Shown here piece after piece: positions 34,265-42,845 of a DNA stretch of 64,000 nt. The notes under the pieces were generated by a model. That model made no database searches, had not been told where the DNA came from, and saw only the letters and a list, made by a program, of their open reading frames with translations. Within the stretch, counting starts at the first letter, position 1. Each line of letters starts with the position of its first letter. Source of the stretch: Bifidobacterium breve (GTDB lineage Bacteria; Actinomycetota; Thermoleophilia; Solirubrobacterales; Solirubrobacteraceae); NCBI GenBank assembly GCA_945878865.1, contig CAMCUD010000021.1:19879-83878 (forward strand). The letters run 5' to 3'. The position numbers and the translations under genes are program-made.

Positions 34265-34359
34265 GCGCGCGACGCTACCTGGCCCGCGCGTCGACATGCG
34301 TGGGATTTTCCCTGCACAACGTTCAGTTCGGGTGTGGCCGGACCGACTACTCGGGAGCG

Positions 34360-34638
34360 ATGTACGTGCCCGCCGACGTCACCACGAAGCGCATCCAGCG
34401 CGGCGACTTCTACGAGGACTGCCATTACCACCCGATGCTCTGCCTGTCGGCGGATGGCGACAAGCTCGTCGGGGTGTCGCTCATCACGGGCGGCGTGGGG
34501 GTGTGCAGCGAGCACGACTGCGCGGCGGTGCCGATGACCTCCGAGGAGGCCGCCGACCGCCGCGAGCACTGGGACGAGTACGCCGAGGACCTCGTGGATC
34601 GCCCGGAGGCGATCCACTGGGAGTCCATCGACGACTGA
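34360..34638 (+). CDS. Small Cys/His-containing protein, 92 residues
   Basis: Not assigned a function. The ATG at 34360 is favoured because the protein then begins MYVPADVTTKRIQRGDFYED, which looks like a conserved N-terminus. An upstream ATG at 34300 would add 20 unlikely residues. The core has DCHYHPMLCLSADGDKLVG and later VCSEHDCAAVP, with Cys and His spaced as in a possible metal site. The C-terminus is acidic and helical. No signal peptide. It converges on RTX paralogue 2, with stops two bases apart. Confidence 0.65.
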   Translation: MYVPADVTTKRIQRGDFYEDCHYHPMLCLSADGDKLVGVSLITGGVGVCSEHDCAAVPMTSEEAADRREHWDEYAEDLVDRPEAIHWESIDD

Positions 34639-34640
34639 GC

Positions 34641-36143
34641 TCAGCGCTTCAGCGTCACCTGCTGCGACGAGCTGAGGGCCTTGCCCTTGGCGGGCGTGAA
34701 GCTGGCGCGAAGCGTGAGGCTCGCGCTCTTGGCCCTGCGCAGCACGCGCTTGCCGGCCTTGGTGAAGCGCACCTTCACGGCGACCTTCTTCGCGGCGTTC
34801 GTGGTCGTGCTGCCCTTGGCGACGGTCTTGCCCTTCATCGTCGCGACGACCGTCACCTTGCCCTTGCCAGGCGTGGTCACGCTCACGGTGAACCCGGACT
34901 TCAGCGCCTTGCCGAGCTTCGTGGCCTTCAGCGCGGCGGGCAGCCCGCTGACCCCGGCGTTCGCGCCGGTCGGGCCACCGCTGCCCGTGGGCTGGGCGGC
35001 GCCGTTCTTCACCACGTTCTCGCAGGTCGCCGAGACCACGTCGGCCGCGTCGACGTACGCGGTGTCGGTCCCGATGCCGCAGTCGATCTGGTCGACCTCG
35101 CCGTCCTGCGCGTAGATCGTGTCGTTGCCGTAGGGCATGCGGCACTGGATCCAGTTGCACGCGCTGCTGGCGACGTCGCCGTTGATGACGTCGCGGCCGG
35201 GCCCGCCGGTGACGGTGTCGTTGCCGTACCCGCCGACGAGCTGGTCGTTGCCCGCGCCGCCCTCGACGGTGTCGTCGTAGTCGAACGCGCTGAGCTTGTC
35301 GTCGCCGCCGTTGCCGACGAGCTTGGTCGGCCCGTTGTCGGTGTTGAACACCGTGAACTCCTCGGCGCCGTCACCGCCGACGAGTGTGGCGGGCGCGTTG
35401 AGGTAGATCTTCTCGAGGCCCGTGACGTTGTCGCCCTCGCCTGGGCGGCCGTCGTTGGCGGCGCCGTCGAGGCTCACGCCGATCGGCGGCTGGTAGCTGC
35501 CCGACTCGACCATCCAGTCGCCGTCGGTCTGGTCGTAGCCTGCGCCGCCGTCGATGACGTCCGCGCCGGTGGAGCGGTGGTCGTCGCCGCGGAGCTTGTC
35601 GTTGCCGCCCTCGCCGTAGAGCTGGTCGTTGCCGCCGACGCCCTCGAGCTCATCGTCGCCGTCGCCGGCGCGCAGGACGTCGTCGCCCCCGCCGCCGTAG
35701 AGCTTGTCGTTGCCGGGGCCGCCGAGGAGCGTCTCGGGACGGTTGCCGTACAGGTCGCCCTTCAGCCAGTCGTCGCCGGAGCCGCCGTCGGCGGTCACCG
35801 CGACGTTCGCCGGGATGTCGCCGTCGATGTTCACCGCGTCGTTGCCGTCGGCGGTCTCGACGCGGATCGCGGACGGCATCGGGCCGGTCACCCAGGCGTG
35901 GTACTCGCTGTCGTACGTGCAGCTGCCGTCGGTCAGGACCTTGCCGATGTCCATGACGGCGAGCATGCCGGGCTTGTCGTCGTGCGGGCCGATGATGACG
36001 TTGTTGGCCTCGCCGGGGGCGGCCCTGACGACGAGCACACCCCCTTCCATGGTCGCGGTGCTCGCTTGAGCGGTCGCGGCCCCCGTCGCGCCGAGGGCGC
36101 AGGCGGCGAGCACGATGGTGGAGATGCGGCGGGAGGTGGTCAT
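34641..36143 (-). CDS. Secreted RTX-like calcium-binding repeat protein, paralogue 2
   Basis: 500 residues, exactly the length of the paralogue at 30636-32138 and alike throughout. The signal peptide is about 1-28. RTX-type repeats (GGPGNDKLYGG, GGGGDDVLRAG, GGAGNDQLVGG, GGPGRDVING) run through about 95-350, interrupted by the same DVIDGGAGYDQTDGDWMVES insert. The basic C-terminal beta domain includes KKVAVKVRFTKAGKRVLRRA. It differs from paralogue 1 mostly in the N-terminal 90 residues and the linker. ATG 36143 is set by the signal peptide. The pair probably arose by duplication, with four other coding regions or spacers now between them. Confidence 0.9.
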   Translation of the reverse strand: MTTSRRISTIVLAACALGATGAATAQASTATMEGGVLVVRAAPGEANNVIIGPHDDKPGMLAVMDIGKVLTDGSCTYDSEYHAWVTGPMPSAIRVETADGNDAVNIDGDIPANVAVTADGGSGDDWLKGDLYGNRPETLLGGPGNDKLYGGGGDDVLRAGDGDDELEGVGGNDQLYGEGGNDKLRGDDHRSTGADVIDGGAGYDQTDGDWMVESGSYQPPIGVSLDGAANDGRPGEGDNVTGLEKIYLNAPATLVGGDGAEEFTVFNTDNGPTKLVGNGGDDKLSAFDYDDTVEGGAGNDQLVGGYGNDTVTGGPGRDVINGDVASSACNWIQCRMPYGNDTIYAQDGEVDQIDCGIGTDTAYVDAADVVSATCENVVKNGAAQPTGSGGPTGANAGVSGLPAALKATKLGKALKSGFTVSVTTPGKGKVTVVATMKGKTVAKGSTTTNAAKKVAVKVRFTKAGKRVLRRAKSASLTLRASFTPAKGKALSSSQQVTLKR

Positions 36144-36176
36144 GGGCCGCACCTTCGCGTCGGCCCTCGGCCCTGC

Positions 36177-36213
36177 CATCAGGACCACCCCGAAACCTGC
36201 ACCCCAAAGATCT
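36177..36213 (-). promoter_or_regulatory. Upstream motif shared by both RTX-like genes, copy 2
   Basis: Aligns with 32171-32207: both begin CATC on the plus strand, share the CCCGAxACC core and end GCACCCC(C/A)AAGATCT. About 64 bases upstream of the RTX paralogue 2 start. The remaining part of the 220-bp spacer (36144-36363) holds only the protease terminator hairpin. Confidence 0.5.
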
Positions 36214-36331
36214 AGGAGCGCCGGCGCACGGGTCGCCGCCGCCGGGGGTACGACAGGCGCTCGGGCAGGCACCAGTGCACCGACTGGACCCCGGCCGGGC
36301 ACGCGGGGAGCTCCCGCGGCCCGAACCAGGC

Positions 36332-36359
36332 GCGCCGGCGCGGGGCTGCGCGCCGGCGC
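36332..36359 (-). terminator. Hairpin after the HtrA-like gene
   Basis: Two copies of the self-complementary GCGCCGGCGC, eight bases apart, can pair as a 10-bp stem. It lies five bases after the protease stop on the minus strand. No T-run. Confidence 0.6.
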
Positions 36360-36363
36360 CGCA

Positions 36364-37305
36364 TCACGCGCCCGCCCCGAAGGGGATGGCGTCCTGCTGC
36401 TGGGGCTCCTCGTAGGGCGAGCCGCCGTACGGGTCGGCCTGGCCGCCGTACGGGTCGACCTGCTGCTGCTCCTGGCCGTACGGGTCAGCTTGCTGCTGGC
36501 CGTAGGGGTCGACCTGCTGCTGCTCGGGCTGCTGCTGCTCCTGCTGCGCCGAGCCCTGCCCGTTCTTCGCCGCGTCGAGGAACTGCTTGACGGTGTCGGC
36601 CGAGATCGCGAACCCGACGCCGGTGCTGCCGCCGGACTGCGAGGCGATCTGCGAGTTCACGCCGATGACCTGGCCGTCCTCGTCGAGGAGCGGGCCGCCC
36701 GAGTTGCCCGGGTTGATCGCGGCGTCCGTCTGGATCGCGCCCGTGATCGTCGAGCCGTCCGGCGCCTGGATGTCCCGGTTGAGCGCCGAGACGATGCCGG
36801 TCGTCAGCGTCTGGTCGAGGCCGAAGGGGCTGCCGACCGCGAAGACGTTGTCGCCGACGTTTGCGCCGTCGGCGAGCTTCAGCGGCGTCAGGCCGGTCTG
36901 GTCGACCTTGATGAGCGCGAGGTCGTGCGACGGGTCCGTCGCGATGACCTGGGCGGACTGGAGCTTGCCGTCGGTGCCGAGCTTGACGCCGATCTGCGTC
37001 GCGCCGTCGACGACGTGCTCGTTGGTCACGATGAGCCCGTCGTCGGAGACGACGAAGCCCGAGCCGGCGCCCTGCCCCTGCTGGGTGGCGACGGCGATGT
37101 AGGCGACCGAGTTCTTCGCGCCGTCGTAGACGGTCCGCGCGGTCGTGTTGTCGGACACGCTCTTGGCGATGCCCGTCTGCGCCGACGAGGCGGCGCTGCT
37201 CTTGCTGGGGGTGGTGGAGGGCGACAGGGCGTCGAACGCCACTGCGCCGCCCGCGGCCGCAGCAGCGGCCACGGCGACGGTCGCCAGTGCGGTCTTCGGA
37301 TGCAT
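36364..37305 (-). CDS. HtrA-like S1C serine protease without a PDZ domain
   Basis: 313 residues. An N-terminal hydrophobic segment (about 5-26) exports or anchors it. The trypsin-like domain (about 60-255) has triad H97 (VTNEHVVDGA), D128 (SHDLALIKVD) and S202 (INPGNSGGPLL). In place of the PDZ domain(s) usual in HtrA/DegP there is a Gln-rich tail (about 262-313) with four DPYG units separated by runs such as EQQQV and QQQA. The protease probably acts on misfolded envelope proteins, with an unusual tail that may self-associate or bind the wall. ATG 37305; divergent from the epimerase gene. Confidence 0.9.
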   Translation of the reverse strand: MHPKTALATVAVAAAAAAGGAVAFDALSPSTTPSKSSAASSAQTGIAKSVSDNTTARTVYDGAKNSVAYIAVATQQGQGAGSGFVVSDDGLIVTNEHVVDGATQIGVKLGTDGKLQSAQVIATDPSHDLALIKVDQTGLTPLKLADGANVGDNVFAVGSPFGLDQTLTTGIVSALNRDIQAPDGSTITGAIQTDAAINPGNSGGPLLDEDGQVIGVNSQIASQSGGSTGVGFAISADTVKQFLDAAKNGQGSAQQEQQQPEQQQVDPYGQQQADPYGQEQQQVDPYGGQADPYGGSPYEEPQQQDAIPFGAGA

Positions 37306-37410
37306 GACGACCACTGTGGGGCGGCTCGCTGGGCCTGGCCTAACGCTTCTCCAAGTTCTCGCTAAGCGCGGGGATAGCGAGAGATAAAGGCGCGGGATAC
37401 GCTGCCCTGC

Positions 37411-38400
37411 GTGAGCGATGCGGTCATCCGGCGCGCCTTCGTCACCGGCGGCTCGGGCTTCGTCGGCGGCGCCCTGATCCGGCGGCTCGTCGCCGACGGG
37501 GTCGAGGTCCGCGCGCTCGCGAGGTCCGCGCACGCCGTCGAGACCGTCACGGGGTCGGGCGCGGTGGCCGTCCGCGGCGACCTCGAGGACCGCAGCGCTC
37601 TGCGCTCAGGCGCGGAGGGCTCCGACGTCGTCTTCCACGCCGCCGCGAAGGTCGAGGACTTCGGCGATCCCGACGCATTCCACCGCGTCAACGTCGAGGG
37701 GACGCGCAACGCCGTCGACGCCGCGCGGGCGGCCGGCGCCCCGCGCTTCGTGCACGTCGGGACGGAAGCCGCGCTCATGGCGGGCACGCCGCTGCGCGGG
37801 GTCGACGAGACGGCGCCGCTGCGGCCAGACTCGCCCGTCCTCTACAGCCGGACGAAGGCCCAGGCCGAGGCGATCGTCGTCCGCTCAGCCGTGCCGGACG
37901 TGTTCGTGACGGTGTCGATCCGCCCGCGCTTCGTCTGGGGGCCGGGGGACACGACCGTGCTGCCCCAGTTCGCCGACGCGGTGCGCGCGGGACAGTTCGC
38001 GTGGGTCGCCGGTGGGCGCCACCTGACGGACACCACCCACGTGGACAACGTCGTCGAGGGGCTGCTCCTCGGCGCGCGGCGCGGCGCCGCCGGGCGCGCG
38101 TACTTCGTGACCGACGGGCCGCCGGTGGAGTTCCGCGCGTTCGTCACCGCCCTGCTGCGCACGCAGGGGCTCGAACCGCCCGATCGCAGCATCCCGCAGC
38201 CGGTCGCGACGGCCGCGGCGATCGGCGGCGAGGCCGCGTGGCGGCTGCTTCGCCGCCCTGGAGCGCCGCCGCTCACGCGCTTCGCGCTCTGGGCGATGAG
38301 TCAGGAGTGCACACTGGACACCTCGCGGGCCCGCGAGGAGCTGGGGTACGTCCCGGTGATCACGCGCGAGGACGGTCTCGTGCAGCTCTCACCGGCCTGA
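37411..38400 (+). CDS. NAD-dependent epimerase/dehydratase (extended SDR)
   Basis: 329-residue soluble oxidoreductase. The Rossmann nucleotide-binding motif TGGSGFVGG is near residues 12-20, an NAD-pocket DLED near 50, and the catalytic YxxxK is present as YSRTK near 148-152, with a Ser/Thr region (HVGTEAAL) before it. The pattern and the sequence IRPRFVWGPGD fit the 3-beta-hydroxysteroid dehydrogenase/NSDHL-like branch of extended SDRs, so the substrate may be a sterol-like or sugar-nucleotide compound. Starts with GTG, divergent from the HtrA-like protease. No neighbouring pathway genes narrow the substrate. Confidence 0.9.
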   Translation: MSDAVIRRAFVTGGSGFVGGALIRRLVADGVEVRALARSAHAVETVTGSGAVAVRGDLEDRSALRSGAEGSDVVFHAAAKVEDFGDPDAFHRVNVEGTRNAVDAARAAGAPRFVHVGTEAALMAGTPLRGVDETAPLRPDSPVLYSRTKAQAEAIVVRSAVPDVFVTVSIRPRFVWGPGDTTVLPQFADAVRAGQFAWVAGGRHLTDTTHVDNVVEGLLLGARRGAAGRAYFVTDGPPVEFRAFVTALLRTQGLEPPDRSIPQPVATAAAIGGEAAWRLLRRPGAPPLTRFALWAMSQECTLDTSRAREELGYVPVITREDGLVQLSPA

Positions 38401-38424
38401 TTGGCGGGCGCGCCCGACGCCGTT

Positions 38425-38440
38425 CTCGGGTTAACCCGAG
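38425..38440 (+). promoter_or_regulatory. Perfect 16-bp palindrome upstream of the beta-helix gene
   Basis: CTCGGGTTAACCCGAG is fully self-complementary. It lies 35 bases upstream of the ATG at 38476, where a regulator site could cover a promoter. The core GGGTTAACCC also occurs at 11055-11064, next to the PucR gene stop. Alternatively it is a small terminator for the epimerase gene. Confidence 0.45.
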
Positions 38441-38475
38441 GGAACGGTCTTCTTCCCGGTGCGACGGTGGTGGGC

Positions 38476-40383
38476 ATGACCCGCGCGCTTCGTCTTGCAC
38501 TCCTGCTCGTCTGCTTCGTGCTGCCCGCCTCCCCTGCCGCCGCCGCGACCTTCACGGTCGCCACCACCGGCGACGGCCAGGACACCGATCCGGGCAATGG
38601 GCTGTGCGCGACGGGCGGCGGCGCGTGCACCCTCCGCGCCGCGCTGCAGGAGGCGGCGGGGCTGGCCGGGGCGGACACCGTCACGGTGCCGAGCGGCACG
38701 TACGCGCTGGATGCCGCCCTCGGCGAGCTCGTGGCCGACTCCACAGTCACGGTGGACGGCGCCGGTGCGCGCACCACCATCGTGCAGGCGGGGGCGAACC
38801 GCCGCGTCCTGCAGGCAACGGGCAACCTCACGCTGCGCGGCGTCACCGTCACGGGCGGGACGCCGACAGGCACGAGCGTGCTGCGCGGCGGCGGCATCCT
38901 CGTCAGCGCCGGCGACGTCACGCTCGAGCGCGTCACGGTGCGCAACAACACCGCCGCGTCGGAGACCCACGCCAACGGCGGCGGTGTGGCGTCCTCGGGG
39001 GGCAGCCTGACCATCCTCGACTCGACGATCTCCGACAACCTGGCGATCGGCCGGGTCGGCGGCTCTTCCGGCGGCTCGGGGACCGGCGGCGGCGTCTACG
39101 CCGGCGCGCCGACGACGATCCGTCGGTCGACGATCTCGGGCAACGTCGCGCAGAACGTCGGCGCGGGCCAGTTCGCCTCCGGTGGCGGTGTCGCCGTGGG
39201 AGCGAATGTGACCCTCGATCACGTCAGTGTCGTCGGGAACTCCGCGACGACCTTCGGCGGGTCGAGCGGCTTTCGCCAGGGCGGCAACGTCTACGCCTCC
39301 AACGGGACGACGCTGACGATCGGCGGCTCGATCCTCGCCAACGGCCAGGCCAGCCAGGGCCCGAACTGTTACGCGTCGGGCACGGTCACGGAGTCCGCGC
39401 GCAACCTCGCCGACAACACCGACTGCCTCGGAGCGGGCAGCCTGCGCAACACGAACCCCAAGCTCGGCGCGCTCGTCGACAACGGCGGGGGCACGGACAC
39501 CCGCCGGCCCGCCGCCGACTCGCCCGCGCTGAACGCCGCGACGACCTGCGGCGCGCGCTCGGCCGACCAGCGTGGCAACGCGCTGAAGGCCGGCGGCTCG
39601 TGCGACCTCGGTGCCGTGGAGCTCGGGGCCGACCGCGCGGTCACGGTGCAGGCGTCGAAGACGGCGGCGGCCGCGGGCGAGGACGTCACCGTCATCGCGA
39701 CGCTGACGAACGCCGGCGCCGACGAGGCGGCCGAGACGCTCACCCTGGAGCTGCCCGCCGGGGCAGTCGCGACGGCCGCCACGACCACTGCGGGGACCTG
39801 CGTCACCGGCGCGACGGTGACCTGCACGCCCGGGACGCTCGGCCGCAACGCGGGGGCGACGATCATCGCAACGGTCCGTGCGACCGGCGACGCGATGACG
39901 ATCACCGCGCGGCGCGGCGGCGCGCTGCCCGACCAGGTGGCGGCCAACGACGCGGCGAGCGTCGCGATCGCCGGCCTGGGCACGTCCGCGGGCCCGACCC
40001 CGGGCGGCGGCAATGGGGGCGGCGGGCCGGACACCGGCACGGGCGGCGGCAGCACGATCGCGAAGGACGTCGCCGCCCCGGCGCTCACGGGCCTGAAGCT
40101 CGTCGGCCGGGCGAGCGTGCGCCGCGGCGCGAAACTGCGCTTCACCCTCTCCGAGGCCGCGACGGTGCGCATCACCGCCGAGCGCAAGGTCCGCGTCCGG
40201 GGCAAGACGCGCTACGTCAAGCTCGCGACGACGACGGCGAAGGGCCGGCGCGGCACGAACACCGTGACGATCCCCAAGCAGGTGTTGAAGACCGGAAGCG
40301 TGCGGTTCACCGCCGTGGCGACCGACGCCGCGGGCAACCGTTCGACGCCGCGGCCGCTGGGCGCGAAGATCCGTCGCCGCTGA
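38476..40383 (+). CDS. Secreted CSLREA-type right-handed beta-helix protein
   Basis: 635 residues with a signal peptide (about 1-25). Just after it comes a CSLREA-like motif region, FTVATTGDGQDTDPGNGLCATGG-type start with ACTLRAALQEA. A right-handed beta-helix follows (about 75-390) with repeats such as GNLTLRGVTVTGG, GDVTLERVTVRNN, GSLTILDSTISDN and TTIRRSTISGN, closing with a CGARSADQRGN cap. A DUF11-like Ig domain (about 395-500), Gly-rich linker and basic C-terminal Ig-like domain (about 530-635, ending KIRRR) complete it. Probably a surface carbohydrate-binding or adhesive protein. No anchoring motif. Confidence 0.88.
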   Translation: MTRALRLALLLVCFVLPASPAAAATFTVATTGDGQDTDPGNGLCATGGGACTLRAALQEAAGLAGADTVTVPSGTYALDAALGELVADSTVTVDGAGARTTIVQAGANRRVLQATGNLTLRGVTVTGGTPTGTSVLRGGGILVSAGDVTLERVTVRNNTAASETHANGGGVASSGGSLTILDSTISDNLAIGRVGGSSGGSGTGGGVYAGAPTTIRRSTISGNVAQNVGAGQFASGGGVAVGANVTLDHVSVVGNSATTFGGSSGFRQGGNVYASNGTTLTIGGSILANGQASQGPNCYASGTVTESARNLADNTDCLGAGSLRNTNPKLGALVDNGGGTDTRRPAADSPALNAATTCGARSADQRGNALKAGGSCDLGAVELGADRAVTVQASKTAAAAGEDVTVIATLTNAGADEAAETLTLELPAGAVATAATTTAGTCVTGATVTCTPGTLGRNAGATIIATVRATGDAMTITARRGGALPDQVAANDAASVAIAGLGTSAGPTPGGGNGGGGPDTGTGGGSTIAKDVAAPALTGLKLVGRASVRRGAKLRFTLSEAATVRITAERKVRVRGKTRYVKLATTTAKGRRGTNTVTIPKQVLKTGSVRFTAVATDAAGNRSTPRPLGAKIRRR

Positions 40384-40424
40384 TCGCCCGCAGCTCGGGC
40401 GGGCGAACTACCGAGGAACGGTGT

Positions 40425-40451
40425 GGCGCGCGCCGGATGACGGCGCGCGCC
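40425..40451 (+). terminator. Hairpin after the beta-helix gene
   Basis: Two GGCGCGCGCC arms pair perfectly around a seven-base loop GGATGAC, 41 bases after the beta-helix gene stop and 24 before the next start. No T-run. Separates two secreted-protein genes on the same strand. Confidence 0.65.
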
Positions 40452-40475
40452 CTGAGGAGCAGCCTGTGAGGTGTC

Positions 40476-42056
40476 ATGCGACGGCCCCTCTTCCTGCTCG
40501 GCCTGCTGACCGCCTCGGCGGCACTCACCGGGACGCCCGCACTCGCCGCGCCGGCGTCCTACGTGTACTGGACGAACACGGGAACGAACACGATCGGCCG
40601 GGCGAACCTCGACGGCTCGGGCGTGAACCAGAGCTTCATCACCGGGGCGAACAGCCCTCAGGGGGTCGCCGTCGACGCCGAGCACCTCTACTGGGCGAAC
40701 GCGGGGACGAACACGATCGGCCGGGCGAACTTCGACGGCTCTGGCGTGAACCAGAGCTTCATCACCGGGGCGAGCGGCCCGTCAGGCGTTGCCGTCGACG
40801 CCGGCCACGTCTACTGGACGAACCACTGGAGCTACTCCATCGGCCGGGCGGACCTTGACGGCTCTGACGCGAACCAGAGCTTCATCACGGGGTACAGGCA
40901 CGACGAGGCACCCGGGATCGCGGTGAATGGACGCCACATCTTCTGGACGGTGTTCGGCTCGGGCGGCGTGTACCGGGCCAACCTCGACGGCACGGGAGCC
41001 GCCCCCTTCATCGCGCAGGGTTTCCCGTTCGGCGTGGCCGTCAACGCAACGCACGTCTTCTACACCGATGACGTCGGTCCCGACTGGGTGTATCGCGCGA
41101 ACCTCGACGGCAGCGGGCCGCTGCAGATCGTCTCGCTCAATCCGCTCAGCAACATCTACCCGACCGGGCTCGCCCTCGACGCCGCGCACGTGTACTGGGG
41201 ACGGATGAGCCCGGGCGCGATCGGTCGCGCGAACCTCGACGGCAGCGGCGCCGTGGAGGACTTCATCACCGGCGCGTCGGCGCCCCGCGGCGTGGCCGTG
41301 GCGGCACCCGCGGTCTCGACCATCGGCGGCGACGCCGGCGACCAGTACGTGGGCGCGCGCAGCGCGGGCATCCCCGTCTTCGTGACGAACACCGGCATCC
41401 GGCCGCTGGCGATGACCTCGGCGGCGATCTCCACCGGGGTCGGCGCCTGGAAGGAGTGGGAGATCACCGCTGACGGCTGCTCGGCAACGACGCTGCAGCC
41501 CGGCGCGAGTTGCGTGGTCGTGGTGCGCTTCACGCCCCAGTGGGTCGGGGGGCGGTCGGCCGAGCTCGTGTTCACCGACAGCGCGCCGGACGGGACGCAG
41601 CACGTGACGCTGTCGGGGATGGGCGTCCAGGCGCCGGTCGGCCCGACGGGCCCGACCGGCCCGACGGGCGCGACGGGCGCAGCGGGCGCGACGGGCGCTG
41701 CCGGCCCCGCTGGCGAGACCGGCATCCCGGGCCCTGCCGGCCCGGCCGGTGTCTCCGGCGCGAGCGCCGCGACGACGACCCTCGTCCTCGTCGCCTATCA
41801 GGCGAAGACCACCGCCCGGAAGGTCACGGTCAGCTACGCGGTGACGACGCCCGCCGCGGTCTCGCTGCGGGTGGTCCGCTCGCGGGGCAAGACGGTCGAG
41901 GTCGCCACCGCGAAGGCGAAGACCGGCATCAACACGATCTCGTGGAATCGCAAGCTCAACGGCAAGGCCGCGAAGAAGGGCGCCTACACGCTCCAGGTGG
42001 TCGCGGCCGATGGCGGGCAGACCACGCGGAGCGCGGTGCGCATCACGCTCCGCTAA
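40476..42056 (+). CDS. Secreted YWTD-type propeller with collagen-like tract
   Basis: 526 residues; signal peptide about 1-24. Residues 28-275 form six repeats of a low-density-lipoprotein-receptor-like YWTD blade (VYWTNTGTNTIGRANLDGSG, LYWANAGTNTIGRANFDGSG, VYWTNHWSYSIGRADLDGS). Then an Ig-like choice-of-anchor-D type domain (about 285-385) with C330 and C340, a collagen-like Gly-x-y tract (about 389-427: GPTGPTGPTGATG, GETGIPGPAGPAG) and a short basic beta domain ending ITLR. Likely a surface adhesion or filament-forming protein. Overlaps the convergent TetR gene by four bases. Confidence 0.88.
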   Translation: MRRPLFLLGLLTASAALTGTPALAAPASYVYWTNTGTNTIGRANLDGSGVNQSFITGANSPQGVAVDAEHLYWANAGTNTIGRANFDGSGVNQSFITGASGPSGVAVDAGHVYWTNHWSYSIGRADLDGSDANQSFITGYRHDEAPGIAVNGRHIFWTVFGSGGVYRANLDGTGAAPFIAQGFPFGVAVNATHVFYTDDVGPDWVYRANLDGSGPLQIVSLNPLSNIYPTGLALDAAHVYWGRMSPGAIGRANLDGSGAVEDFITGASAPRGVAVAAPAVSTIGGDAGDQYVGARSAGIPVFVTNTGIRPLAMTSAAISTGVGAWKEWEITADGCSATTLQPGASCVVVVRFTPQWVGGRSAELVFTDSAPDGTQHVTLSGMGVQAPVGPTGPTGPTGATGAAGATGAAGPAGETGIPGPAGPAGVSGASAATTTLVLVAYQAKTTARKVTVSYAVTTPAAVSLRVVRSRGKTVEVATAKAKTGINTISWNRKLNGKAAKKGAYTLQVVAADGGQTTRSAVRITLR

Positions 42057-42694
42057 TCCTGCCGGTCCCGCGGCTCGGCATCCCCGTAGATCGACAGCCA
42101 CACCGCCCGGCCCACGGCGGCGGCGACCTTCTCGTCGTCCGCCGGGTCGCCGTGGCGGATGTGGATCATCGCCGCCCGCTCGACCATGCACACCAGCGTG
42201 AAGGCCAGCGTCTGCAGGTCGACGTCGGGCGCGATGCGGCCCGCCGCCTGTAGCGGCTCGAGCGCCTGCGCCGCGCGGGTGGCGAACTCGTTGACGTTCG
42301 CGTACCAGTGGTCGGCCAGCACGGGGTCATAGGTCGTGACCTCGATCACGGCGAGCGTCACGTCACGGTGCTCGCGAAACGTCGCCAGTGTCTCCATCCC
42401 CGCCTCCTTCGCACCCTCCGGCCCGGTGCGGTGGTCGAAGACGAACCATGACGCCGCCGCGTCGTAGACCTCGGCGAGTGCGACCTCGCTGAGGCGCATG
42501 AGCAGCTCCGTCTTGTCGCGGAACTGCATGTAGAGCGTCGTGCGCGGCACGCCGAGCTCGTCGGCGATCGCCTTGAACGAGATCTCGCTGTAGGGGTGCC
42601 CCTCGGCGAGGTGCCGGCGGACGACCTCCAGCGCACGGGTCTCGATCTCCTCGCGCCGCGCTCGGACGGCGGCGCGTGAGCGGAGAGGCGGCAT
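42053..42694 (-). CDS. TetR family regulator A, divergent from the CrtC-like gene
   Basis: 213 residues from ATG 42694. The N-terminal helix-turn-helix holds YSEISFKAIADELGVPRTTLYMQFRDKTELLMRL. The ligand domain (about 65-205) includes WFVFDHRTGPEG, HRDVTLAVIEVTTYDP and IHIRHGDPADDEK. It closely matches the TetR protein at 48763-49383 over its whole length, so the two are paralogues. It is divergent from the lipocalin/flavoprotein operon, and inverted repeats in the 151-bp spacer are likely its operators. Probably a repressor of that operon and itself, released by a lipid-like ligand; this is inference. Confidence 0.93.
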   Translation of the reverse strand: MPPLRSRAAVRARREEIETRALEVVRRHLAEGHPYSEISFKAIADELGVPRTTLYMQFRDKTELLMRLSEVALAEVYDAAASWFVFDHRTGPEGAKEAGMETLATFREHRDVTLAVIEVTTYDPVLADHWYANVNEFATRAAQALEPLQAAGRIAPDVDLQTLAFTLVCMVERAAMIHIRHGDPADDEKVAAAVGRAVWLSIYGDAEPRDRQD

Positions 42695-42776
42695 GCCGCG
42701 CGATGGTACCGCCGCCCTGGGCGGTCGTGGCGGCGCAGCGCGGCGCGAGAACCTGCGAGGTTGCATTTCGGACACG

Positions 42777-42816
42777 GTGTAGGCAGTATGCCGACACCCT
42801 GTCGACAATGCGACAG
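42777..42816 (+). promoter_or_regulatory. Operator-like inverted repeats between TetR A and the CrtC-like gene
   Basis: Two adjoining inverted repeats: GTGTAGGCA-GTA-TGCCGACAC (one mismatch) at 42777-42797, and CTGTCG-ACAATG-CGACAG (perfect) at 42799-42816, which contains TGTCGACA. The sequence CTGTCGACA recurs upstream of the paralogous TetR B gene. Good candidates for TetR A/B binding sites. Confidence 0.6.
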
Positions 42817-42845
42817 CAATCGTCCGAAGTCTCTGGGAGGAGAAT

